DNA of 64,000 nucleotides, taken from contig NZ_ALAP01000030.1 of the NCBI RefSeq assembly GCF_000280905.1, forward strand, positions 1 through 64,000. The letters run 5' to 3'. Source of the stretch: Streptomyces sp. AA1529 (GTDB taxonomy: Bacteria > Actinomycetota > Actinomycetes > Streptomycetales > Streptomycetaceae). The notes below the pieces were generated by a model. The model saw only the letters and a program-made list of their open reading frames with translations, was not told where the DNA came from and made no database searches. The position numbers were made by a program, and so were the translations under genes. This document shows, piece by piece, positions 40,744-48,341 of the stretch. Within the stretch, counting starts at the first letter, position 1. Each line of letters starts with the position of its first letter.

Positions 40744-41319
40744 ATGGCCACCGTTGAGCTGCTCTTCAGCGCGCTGCCGGAGCACGTCCGTACGGCGCGG
40801 CTGGTGGCTGCCGCCGTGGCGCGGCGGGCCGGCGTCGACGAAGCCGTGCTCGACGAGGTGCGGCTGGCCGTCGGCGAGGCGTGCACCCGCGCCGTCGGAC
40901 TGCACATGAGCCATGGCCTCAGCAGCCCGGTGCGGGTGTCGCTCATCGAGGACGAGAAGAAGTTCTCGATCGAAGTCGGGGACGAGGCGCCGCACCGGCG
41001 TTTCTCGCTGCCCGGCGGCACGCTCGGCGCCGGAGCCTCGGCAGCACCGAAGAACGGTGCCGCGGCCGAGTCCAAGGCCGCCGGAAACGGCAGCGGCCCC
41101 ACGGGCGGCGCGGCCGGTGGGCTCGTGGAGGCCGAGGGGGCGCTGATGCCCGGAGCCCGCGACGAGATCCCCGAACCGGTTCCCGAGGAGGACGAGGGCG
41201 ACGGGGAGATGGGGCTCGCGGTGATCAGCGGGCTGGTGGACGACGTCGAGGTGACGACCGACGAGAACGGCGGCGTGATCCGTATGAGCTGGCCCACGAC
41301 GGAGCCCGTCCTCCCCTGA
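40744..41319 (+). CDS. RsbW/SpoIIAB-like anti-sigma factor (ApgA-type)
   Basis: 191 aa. It has a GHKL-ATPase start (VRTARLVAAAVARRAGVD, LDEVRLAVGEACTRAV with the N-box Glu) and an end with G-box-like GLAVISGLVDDVEV. Between them, residues of about 95-140 are a Gly/Ala/Ser-rich insert not found in SpoIIAB, followed by an acidic patch EPVPEEDEGDGE. It is the product of the gene next to bldG, known in S. coelicolor as an anti-sigma factor bound by BldG. ATG 40744 with GAGGGGG upstream. Kinase activity may be weak because the N-box lacks the usual second Asn. Confidence 0.9.
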   Translation: MATVELLFSALPEHVRTARLVAAAVARRAGVDEAVLDEVRLAVGEACTRAVGLHMSHGLSSPVRVSLIEDEKKFSIEVGDEAPHRRFSLPGGTLGAGASAAPKNGAAAESKAAGNGSGPTGGAAGGLVEAEGALMPGARDEIPEPVPEEDEGDGEMGLAVISGLVDDVEVTTDENGGVIRMSWPTTEPVLP

Positions 41320-41327
41320 AATCTGAA

Positions 41328-41348
41328 CCGGACCTGTCCGCGGTCCGG
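41328..41348 (+). terminator. 7-bp hairpin after the anti-sigma gene
   Basis: CCGGACC (41328-41334) pairs with GGTCCGG (41342-41348), loop TGTCCGC, 9 bp after the stop codon. Confidence 0.6.
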
Positions 41349-41364
41349 CGCAGGGGTTTCTTGA

Positions 41365-41438
41365 CCCGGTGCCTGTCGGTGGTCCGGTGCATTTTCTCGC
41401 GCCCGGTGCCTGTCGGTGGTGCGGTGCCTGCTCTCGGC
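41365..41438. repeat. two imperfect 37-bp tandem units
   Basis: Units at 41365 and 41402 both start CCCGGTGCCTGTCGGTGGT and then diverge mildly. They lie in a non-coding stretch (41349-41840) with several further short repeats such as GGCTCCTGGGA and CGAACG phrases, suggesting slippage. Confidence 0.65.
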
Positions 41439-41844
41439 CCGGGAGCCGGGCTTGTCCCTGCGGAGCCGACCCCTGTCCGTCCCGCGGGCTGTCTGGTCCC
41501 GTGGCGGAGCCGTACGGCCTGGGCCGGCCGCTCCTGGGACCGGGCCTCTCATGACGTCTCCGGACCGCCGCCGAACGTCTCCGAACGACTCCGTACGGCT
41601 CCTGGGATCGCCTGCCGGGGCGGCCGCCATGCCGAGGACCGAGAACCCGGTACCGAGAGCCCCGGGTCGAGAACCCGCCCCCCGGAGGCAGGCCGGGCCG
41701 GGTGCCGGGGCAAGGCCGGGATGCGGGTCGCTGCCGGCGCGCCGACAGCCGGTGCGGAGCTGTCTTCGGCTTCCCGGGACCCGTCCTCCCCGGAAAACTT
41801 TCCGGACCTCCACATCCTCGCCCGTCATAGCCCGCCACATCCCG

Positions 41845-42191
41845 AGGAGATATTCGATCTTCGGTTCACTCGTCAGTGCGGGTTTTTGTGATCTTCATTT
41901 CTGATCTTTGAAGATCTGGTTCGATATTTCTGACCAGCCATTAAACCGGCTGCGCCGACCCTCTTCGTTCACCCGATAGATCGTTTTCCTGGGGTCAGTT
42001 GAATTTGCGGATTCCCTCGTGCGAGCGAATTATCCGCTTCCTGTGCGGCTGATCTTCGCCGATCCCGGCGAATTCTTGCTGCTGCGCTCTGTTTTGATCT
42101 GGTCGCGCTCCCTACAATCCGTCCACATCTTTGCAGCAGGACGCCTGAGCGTGCTTGCGCGCGCCCATGTGCCAAACGTCAAGGAGGACGA
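41845..42191 (+). promoter_or_regulatory. AT-rich leader region of the pyrophosphatase gene
   Basis: This stretch is markedly AT-richer than its surroundings. GATCTT occurs at 41856, 41890, 41903 and 42051. GATCTTCA (41890-41897) and TGAAGATC (41909-41916) form a perfect 8-bp inverted repeat. TACAAT at 42113-42118 is the best -10 candidate, 74 bp before the hppA start. One DnaA-box-like CCGTCCACA is at 42119-42127. No known riboswitch was recognised. Confidence 0.45.
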
Positions 42192-44627
42192 ATGGCGGGG
42201 CATCTCAGCCCACTCCACCAACCCCAGTACCTCGCGGACGCCGCAGAGCTGACCAGTGGCAACCGGGGACTCGCGATCGTGATCGCGGTTGTCGCGCTCG
42301 CAGCGCTCGGCGTCGCCATGGTGCTGGTACGACAAGTGCTCGCCGCGGGCGAGGGCACCGACAGCATGAAGAAGATCGCCGCTGCCGTGCAGGAGGGCGC
42401 GAACGCCTATCTGGCGCGGCAGCTGCGTACCCTCGGGGTATTCGCGGTGGTGGTCTTCTTCCTGCTCATGTTGTTGCCGGCCGACGATATGCAGCAGCGG
42501 ATCGGCCGGTCGTTGTTCTTCCTGGTCGGTGCCGGATTCTCGGCGGCGACCGGCTATATCGGCATGTGGCTGGCGGTGCGCAGCAATGTGCGCGTGGCCG
42601 CCGCGGCCCGTGAGGCGACCCCGGCGCCGGGCGCCGAGGAGGCGTCCGGCGATCTCACCGCGGTTTCCCACCGGGCGATGAAGATCGCATTTCGCACCGG
42701 TGGGGTCGTCGGAATGTTCACCGTCGGGCTCGGGCTCTTCGGTGCCGCCTGCGTGGTGCTCGTCTACGCGGCCGACGCGCCGAAGGTGCTGGAGGGCTTC
42801 GGCCTCGGTGCCGCGCTGATCGCGATGTTCATGCGGGTCGGCGGCGGAATCTTCACCAAGGCCGCCGACGTGGGTGCCGACCTGGTCGGCAAGGTCGAGC
42901 AGGGCATTCCGGAGGACGACCCGCGCAACGCGGCCACCATCGCGGACAACGTCGGCGACAACGTCGGCGACTGCGCCGGAATGGCGGCCGACCTGTTCGA
43001 GTCGTACGCCGTGACCCTGGTGGCCGCGCTCATCCTCGGCACCGCCGTCTTCGGCAACGACGGGCTGGTCTTCCCGCTCCTCGTGCCCGCCATCGGGGTG
43101 ATCACCGCCATGATCGGCGTGTTCGCCGTGGCGCCGCGCCGCGCCGACCGCAGCGGGATGACCGCGATCAACCGGGGCTTCTTCATCTCGGCCGTGATCT
43201 CGCTCGCGCTGGTGGCGATCGCCGCCTTCACCTACCTGCCCTCCAGCTACGCGGACCTCAAGGGCGTCTCGGGAGACGACGCGCAGGAGATCCTCGGGCA
43301 CAGCGGCGATCCGCGCATGCTGGCCGTCGTGGCGGTCGCGATCGGCATCGTGCTCGCCGCCGTCATCCAGCAGCTGACCGGCTACTTCACCGAGACCACC
43401 CGCAAGCCGGTGCGGGACATCGGCCGGACCTCCCTGACGGGGCCGGCGACGGTCGTGCTCTCGGGCATCTCCATCGGCCTGGAGTCGGCCGTCTACACGG
43501 CGCTGCTGATCGGACTGAGCGTCTACGGCGCGTTCCTGCTGGGCGGCGGCACCGTGATGCTGGCGCTGTTCGCCGTCGCGCTGGCCGGGACCGGGCTGCT
43601 GACCACGGTCGGCGTGATCGTCGCCATGGACACCTTCGGGCCCGTCTCGGACAACGCGCAGGGCATCGCGGAGATGTCCGGCGACGTCGAGGGCGCGGGC
43701 GCCCAGGTCCTCACCGATCTGGACGCGGTGGGCAACACCACCAAGGCGATCACCAAGGGCATCGCCATCGCCACGGCGGTGCTCGCCGCCGCCGCGCTCT
43801 TCGGCTCGTACCGCACCGAGCTGGCCCAGGCGCTCACCGACGCGGACCAGAGCGCGGGCAAGATGCTGGAGCTCGTGGACATCGCCCAGCCCAGCACGCT
43901 GGTCGGGCTGATGTTCGGGGCCGCGGTGGTGTTCCTGTTCTCCGGGCTCGCCATCAACGCCGTCTCGCGTTCCGCGGGTTCGGTCGTCTTCGAGGTGCGG
44001 CGGCAGTTCCGGGAGCGTCCGGGGATCATGGACTACAGCGAGCAGCCCGAGTACGGCCGGGTGGTGGACATCTGCACCAAGGACGCGCTGCGGGAGCTCA
44101 CGACTCCGGGGCTGCTGGCCGTGATGGCGCCGATCCTGGTCGGCTTCACCTTCGGGGTCGGCGCGCTGGCGGCGTTCCTCGCCGGGGCGATCGGCGCCGG
44201 CACCCTGATGGCCGTCTTCCTCGCGAACTCGGGCGGTGCCTGGGACAACGCGAAGAAGCTGGTGGAGGACGGCCACCACGGCGGAAAGGGCAGCGAGGCC
44301 CACGAGGCCACCATCATCGGCGACACGGTCGGCGACCCGTTCAAGGACACCGCGGGCCCGGCGATCAACCCGCTGCTGAAGGTGATGAACCTGGTGGCGC
44401 TGCTGATCGCACCGGCCGTGGTGCAGTTCAGCTACGGCGAGGACAAGAGCGTCGGCGTGCGGGTGGTGGTCTCGCTGGTCGCCGTGGCGGTCGTGGTGGG
44501 CGCCGTCTACCTCTCCAAGCGGCGCGGTGTCGCCGTGACGGACGAGAACACGGCCGAGCGGCGCGCCGAGCCCTCCGACCCGCCGGTCGATCCCGCGGAT
44601 CCGGTGGACCCGGTGGCTGCCTCGTAG
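42192..44627 (+). CDS. hppA: membrane H+-translocating pyrophosphatase, K+-independent
   Basis: 811 aa, about 16 TM helices. It hydrolyses pyrophosphate and pumps protons. Substrate-site motifs: DVGADLVGKVEQGIPEDDPR, NVGDNVGDCAGMAADLFESY, and the late GGAWDNAKK with HEATIIGDTVGDPFKDTAGP. The subtype marker GNTTKAITKG has Lys where K+-dependent enzymes have Ala, so it is K+-independent. The C-terminal tail is a Pro/Asp/Val repeat (PSDPPVDPADPVDPVAAS). The ATG at 42192 is preceded by AAGGAGGAC. A strong terminator follows at 44731. Confidence 0.97.
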   Translation: MAGHLSPLHQPQYLADAAELTSGNRGLAIVIAVVALAALGVAMVLVRQVLAAGEGTDSMKKIAAAVQEGANAYLARQLRTLGVFAVVVFFLLMLLPADDMQQRIGRSLFFLVGAGFSAATGYIGMWLAVRSNVRVAAAAREATPAPGAEEASGDLTAVSHRAMKIAFRTGGVVGMFTVGLGLFGAACVVLVYAADAPKVLEGFGLGAALIAMFMRVGGGIFTKAADVGADLVGKVEQGIPEDDPRNAATIADNVGDNVGDCAGMAADLFESYAVTLVAALILGTAVFGNDGLVFPLLVPAIGVITAMIGVFAVAPRRADRSGMTAINRGFFISAVISLALVAIAAFTYLPSSYADLKGVSGDDAQEILGHSGDPRMLAVVAVAIGIVLAAVIQQLTGYFTETTRKPVRDIGRTSLTGPATVVLSGISIGLESAVYTALLIGLSVYGAFLLGGGTVMLALFAVALAGTGLLTTVGVIVAMDTFGPVSDNAQGIAEMSGDVEGAGAQVLTDLDAVGNTTKAITKGIAIATAVLAAAALFGSYRTELAQALTDADQSAGKMLELVDIAQPSTLVGLMFGAAVVFLFSGLAINAVSRSAGSVVFEVRRQFRERPGIMDYSEQPEYGRVVDICTKDALRELTTPGLLAVMAPILVGFTFGVGALAAFLAGAIGAGTLMAVFLANSGGAWDNAKKLVEDGHHGGKGSEAHEATIIGDTVGDPFKDTAGPAINPLLKVMNLVALLIAPAVVQFSYGEDKSVGVRVVVSLVAVAVVVGAVYLSKRRGVAVTDENTAERRAEPSDPPVDPADPVDPVAAS

Positions 44628-44730
44628 CCCCTGGGCTCCGGGCCGGAGCGGACGGCCGGCGGCCGGTTCGCGGCGGTGCCGCCGCAGGGCCGGGGCCAGG
44701 GCCGTACGGCGGCCGAGGTGGCCCTCGACC

Positions 44731-44770
44731 GACGGGCGGGCGGGACGCGTTGGCGTCCCGCCCGCCCGTC
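44731..44770. terminator. hppA terminator, perfect 18-bp stem
   Basis: GACGGGCGGGCGGGACGC (44731-44748) pairs perfectly with 44753-44770, loop GTTG. It is about 100 bp past the hppA stop. Confidence 0.9.
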
Positions 44771-44978
44771 GCGTCTCCCGGGGCCGCTTCCGGTGTGCCC
44801 ACCTGTGTGATGCCGGCCGGGAGCACGGCAGGGCGGGGCGGCGGGAGCGTGTGGGATGTCGCGCCCAACTGTTGGTGCAAATGGCTGCAATAGTAGGCAT
44901 AAGGTTCTTCCGGCTCGCCGTCACTCCCGCTCTGGCGTGTATGTTCCGGGCCGAACAGCCATGGAAGGGACCGATCCG

Positions 44979-45533
44979 GTGAACAAGAAGCTCGCGGCGG
45001 CGCTGTCCGGCGGTGCGGCGCTCGTACTCGCGCTGACTGGTTGCAGTGACGACAGTGGCAAGACCGACGACTGGGCCAAGCAGGTCTGCGACGACCTCCA
45101 GCCCCAGCTCAACAAGATCGATCAGGCCAACGCCTCGATCGCCGACGCGTCCCAGGCGACCAAGTCCCCCGCGGAGGTCAAGAAGGCCGACTCCGCCGGG
45201 TTCCAGAAGGTCTCCGACGCGTACCAGGCCATGGCCTCGGCGGTGAAGAAGGCGGGGGCGCCCCCCGTGGACGACGGCGAGACGCTGCAGAAGGACGCGG
45301 TCAAGGAACTGGACCACATCGCGGACCAGTACCACGACCTCAAGGTCGCCACCGACAAGCTCCCCACCGACGACAAGTTCGACGAGGGGCTCGACTCCGT
45401 GGCCGCCAAGCTCAAGTCCCTGGGGCAGAGCGGCGACAAGGCCCTCCAGGAGCTCCAGAAGGGCGAGGTCGGCAAGGCGATGGGCAAGCAGGAGAGCTGC
45501 AAGAAGACGGGTGTGACCAAGGGCGGCTCCTGA
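44979..45533 (+). CDS. small helical lipoprotein
   Basis: 184 aa from GTG 44979. Signal peptide KKLAAALSGGAALVLALTGC with lipobox LTGC (Cys about residue 21). The mature part is charged and helical (KIDQANASIADASQATKSPA, DHIADQYHDLKVATDKLP), resembling small extracellular coiled-coil proteins. Two Cys in the mature protein (VCDD and ESCKK) may form a disulfide. No family recognised. ATG 44961 (MEGTDP) is possible but would spoil the signal peptide. Confidence 0.82.
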   Translation: MNKKLAAALSGGAALVLALTGCSDDSGKTDDWAKQVCDDLQPQLNKIDQANASIADASQATKSPAEVKKADSAGFQKVSDAYQAMASAVKKAGAPPVDDGETLQKDAVKELDHIADQYHDLKVATDKLPTDDKFDEGLDSVAAKLKSLGQSGDKALQELQKGEVGKAMGKQESCKKTGVTKGGS

Positions 45534-45585
45534 GGACACGGCGACCCGCGCCCCCGGCGGCGAAGCGGCCCGGGAGCGAAGGAGA

Positions 45586-47130
45586 ATGGCGCGGGTGAGC
45601 ACTGACGCACTTCCCGAGCCCACGACCGAGAGCACCCGCAGGGTGCGCGAGGCATTGACCGCCGCGGGATTCACCGCCGACGGGCTTCTGGACCTCCTCG
45701 GCGCCCCCGCCTACGCGGCCCTCGCCCGCGGTGAGACCGTTCCGGCGCTGCGCGCCACCCGGGCCGGGGGTCCGCTCGCGACGCTGACCCGCCTCTTCCT
45801 GCTGCAGCAGGCCGTGCCGTACCGGAGCGCGCGTGCCGTGCTGCCCGTCGACGCGGTACTGGCCGACCGCTGGCTGGAGCGGGTGCCGGACCCGGCCGCG
45901 GCGGAGGGGACCGAGGAGGCGGTACGCGCGACCGTCGACGTGCGCCCCTACAGCGGCCCGGAGGGCCAGGACTGGTGGGTCGTCAGCGACAGCGGGTGTG
46001 CCGTCGGTGGCGCGGGCGGCGCGGGCGGTCCCGGGGAGAACGTGGTGCTGGGCGTCGGCGGCGCCTCCACCACGCTGGCCGGGATCATGGTGCCCACCCC
46101 GGTCGGCCGCGCGCTGGATCTGGGCACCGGGTCCGGGATCCAGGCGCTGCACGCCGGCCGGTTCGCCACGCAGGTCACCGCCACCGACCTCAATCCGCGG
46201 GCGCTGCGCTTCGCCCGGCTGACGCTCGCGCTGTCGGGTGCCGCCGAGCCGGAGCTGCGCGAGGGCTCACTGTTCGAGCCGGTGGCCGGCGAGGAGCCGT
46301 ACGGTCTGATCGTCTCCAACCCGCCGTTCGTGATCTCCCCGGGCGCCCGGCTGACCTACCGCGACGGCGGCATGGCGGGCGACGACCTGTGCCGCCACCT
46401 CGTCGAGCAGGCCGCCCGCCAGCTGGCCCCGGGCGGCCACTGCCAGCTGCTGGCCAACTGGGAGCACCAGGAGGGTGCGGACTGGCGGGACCGCGTCCGG
46501 TCCTGGGTGCCGCCGGGGTGCGACGCCTGGATCGTGCAGCGGGAGGTGCAGGACGTCACCCAGTACGCGGAACTGTGGCTGCGCGACGCGGGGGACCACC
46601 GGGAGGGCGCGGCCGCGTACGCGGAGCGCTATGACGCCTGGCTGGACGAGTTCGCGGCACGCGGTACCAAGGCGGTCGGGTTCGGCTGGATCACGCTGCG
46701 GCGCACGGACGCCGAGTCCCCCTCGGTGTGTGCCGAGGAGTGGCCGCACCCGGTCGAGCAGCCGCTGGGCGAGGTGATCCGGACGTACTTCGAGCGTCAG
46801 GACTTCCTGCGCCGGACCGATGACGCGGCGCTGCTGGAGTACCGCTTCCTCCTCGCGGACGAGGTGGTCCAGGAGCAGGTCGGGGCGCCGGGCGCGGAGG
46901 ATCCGGAGTACGTGGTGCTGCGGCAGAACCGGGGGATGCGGCGGGCGACGACGGTGGACACGGTCGGCGCCGGGTTCGCCGGGGTGTGCGACGGGACGCT
47001 GACCGCGGGCCGCATCCTGGACGCCATCGGCCAGCTGCTGGGTGAGGATCCGGCCGAGCTGCGGGCGCGCACACCGGAGTCGATCAGACTCCTGGTCGAA
47101 CAGGGGTTCCTGATCCCGGTGCTGGACTGA
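45586..47130 (+). CDS. class I SAM-dependent methyltransferase (NPPF type, DUF7059/DUF7782 arrangement)
   Basis: 514 aa. The N-terminal helical module (residues 1 to about 125) precedes a small-molecule/PrmC-like methyltransferase with motif I LDLGTGSGIQALHAG near 175 and motif IV SNPPFVI near 244, typical of N-methylation of Gln or of nucleobase amines. A C-terminal winged-helix-like part (after about 390) follows. This three-part layout is common in Actinobacteria. The target is unknown. ATG 45586; the GTG four codons on is an alternative. Monocistronic. Confidence 0.88.
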   Translation: MARVSTDALPEPTTESTRRVREALTAAGFTADGLLDLLGAPAYAALARGETVPALRATRAGGPLATLTRLFLLQQAVPYRSARAVLPVDAVLADRWLERVPDPAAAEGTEEAVRATVDVRPYSGPEGQDWWVVSDSGCAVGGAGGAGGPGENVVLGVGGASTTLAGIMVPTPVGRALDLGTGSGIQALHAGRFATQVTATDLNPRALRFARLTLALSGAAEPELREGSLFEPVAGEEPYGLIVSNPPFVISPGARLTYRDGGMAGDDLCRHLVEQAARQLAPGGHCQLLANWEHQEGADWRDRVRSWVPPGCDAWIVQREVQDVTQYAELWLRDAGDHREGAAAYAERYDAWLDEFAARGTKAVGFGWITLRRTDAESPSVCAEEWPHPVEQPLGEVIRTYFERQDFLRRTDDAALLEYRFLLADEVVQEQVGAPGAEDPEYVVLRQNRGMRRATTVDTVGAGFAGVCDGTLTAGRILDAIGQLLGEDPAELRARTPESIRLLVEQGFLIPVLD

Positions 47131-47252
47131 CACCCCCGCGGGACGGGCGCCGGACCGCCGGGGAGCCGGGCCTCGGGAATCAGGAGCCGGGGGCCGGGAG
47201 CCGGGCTCGCCGACGCCGGTTCCCGCTCCGCCGCCGCAGCGGCCCGCCGGGG

Positions 47253-47678
47253 TCAGAGCAGGTTCCGGGCCACGGTCCAGGCCACGGCGGCGCTCAGTAC
47301 GGCCACCTTGCCGCGGGTGCTCATGCGCGGGGCCCAGCGCCGACCGCGCAGCCCCTCGGACAGCCAGCGGCCGGAGAGGCAGACGGCGACGGGCAGGCCG
47401 ACGGTGAGCAGCGCGGCGTTGTCGTGCAGGGCCGCGGCGACATCGCCGTGCATCAGGTCGTAGACCATCCGCGTGCCGCCGCAGGCGGGGCAGAGCAGTC
47501 CGGTGGCCCAGTTGAAGGGGCAGCGGGGCAGCAGATTGCCGGAGGTGTGCGGGTCGGTGCCCCACAGGTAGCAGGCGCCCGCGAGGCCGGCCGCCGCCGT
47601 GGCGAGCGGCGGGGTGGCCGGGTGGGAGAGGACGGCGCGGAGTCGGCCCACGGCAGCAGGGACGTTGGTGATCGCCAT
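47253..47678 (-). CDS. DUF2752 membrane protein
   Basis: 141 aa, three hydrophobic helices. It has the DUF2752 signature CPFNWATGLLCPACGGTRMV, with CPxCGxTR probably on the cytoplasmic side, and later MHGDVAAALHDN. ATG 47678. It is 55 bp downstream of the TM2 gene, same strand. These two families are frequent neighbours in Actinobacteria. Function unknown. Confidence 0.9.
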   Translation of the reverse strand: MAITNVPAAVGRLRAVLSHPATPPLATAAAGLAGACYLWGTDPHTSGNLLPRCPFNWATGLLCPACGGTRMVYDLMHGDVAAALHDNAALLTVGLPVAVCLSGRWLSEGLRGRRWAPRMSTRGKVAVLSAAVAWTVARNLL

Positions 47679-47733
47679 GTGGCCAGTGCCTCCCCTCGTG
47701 TCGCGTCGCCCTCTCCCGGAGCGTTCGGCAGCC

Positions 47734-48132
47734 TCAGCCACGCAGGATGCGGCCGTCGCTGTCGGTGCGGCTGTCGCTGGTCAGGAAGATGATGCCGTCG
47801 ACCAGCGACCAGATGCCCAGGCCCCCGCAGGTGAAGAGCTGGGCTATGCCCATGCCCACGTGGCCGGTGTAGAACCGGCCGATGCCCAGGCCGCCGATGA
47901 AGAGCTGGAGCACCCCCGCGACGATCTTGGACTTGTCGGAGAGCGGACGTCCGTACGGGTCGTAACCGTACGGAGCGTTCGGGTCTCCGGTGTACTGGCC
48001 GGGCATGGCGCCCATCGGCTGCTGCTGCGGGTAGCCGTACGCCGGCTGGCCGGGCTGGCCGGGCGGCTGGTTGTAAGGGTTCTGTCCCGGCTGCTGGGGA
48101 TAGCCGTAGCCGGGCTGATTCGGGTCGGACAC
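47734..48132 (-). CDS. TM2-domain protein with Pro/Gln/Tyr-rich N-terminus
   Basis: 132 aa from GTG 48132, which has GGAGG 8 nt upstream; an ATG at 48177 is the alternative. The first 60 residues are P/Q/G/Y repeats (YGYPQQ, QPGQ) of the kind that form disordered sticky tails. They are followed by a TM2 domain: LSDKSKIVAGVLQLFIGGLG, GRFYTGHVGMGIAQLF and IWSLVDGIIFL, two TM helices with the DRF-like turn. Upstream of the DUF2752 gene. Function unknown. Confidence 0.9.
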   Translation of the reverse strand: MSDPNQPGYGYPQQPGQNPYNQPPGQPGQPAYGYPQQQPMGAMPGQYTGDPNAPYGYDPYGRPLSDKSKIVAGVLQLFIGGLGIGRFYTGHVGMGIAQLFTCGGLGIWSLVDGIIFLTSDSRTDSDGRILRG

Positions 48133-48252
48133 AAGACCTCCGAGGTCGAGCGGTACCTGGTGATGTGCCCCGGACATGTTGCCAGAGCCGTCGAGCGGCG
48201 GGACGGCTGGTTGTCGGGTTACCGTTCGAGTGGCGTTGCCGACTTTTCCCGT

Positions 48253-48307
48253 TTGACATGGGGGCGGGAGGTACCGTCACACTCCGCAGCGATAGCGCTG
48301 CGGAGTG
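48253..48307 (+). promoter_or_regulatory. topA promoter -35 and leader palindrome
   Basis: TTGACA (48253-48258) is a perfect -35; a matching -10 at 17-18 bp is poor (TCACAC). Just downstream, CACTCCGCAGC (48280-48290) pairs with GCTGCGGAGTG (48297-48307), loop GATAGC, an 11-bp palindrome 35 bp before the TTG start. Poor -10 and odd spacing fit a supercoiling-sensitive promoter, as known for topA in S. coelicolor. Confidence 0.5.
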
Positions 48308-48341
48308 ATTCCTCGCAACCGACCGGAGAGAAGAGCAGAAG

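Noticed and set aside
41320..41840. Small genes in the gap after the anti-sigma gene
   Set aside because: Frames there consist of tandem-repeat DNA with no start signal or codon preference.
42030..45674. 1214-codon open frame opposite hppA
   Set aside because: Antisense shadow; His/Arg/Asp-rich low complexity and no start signal.
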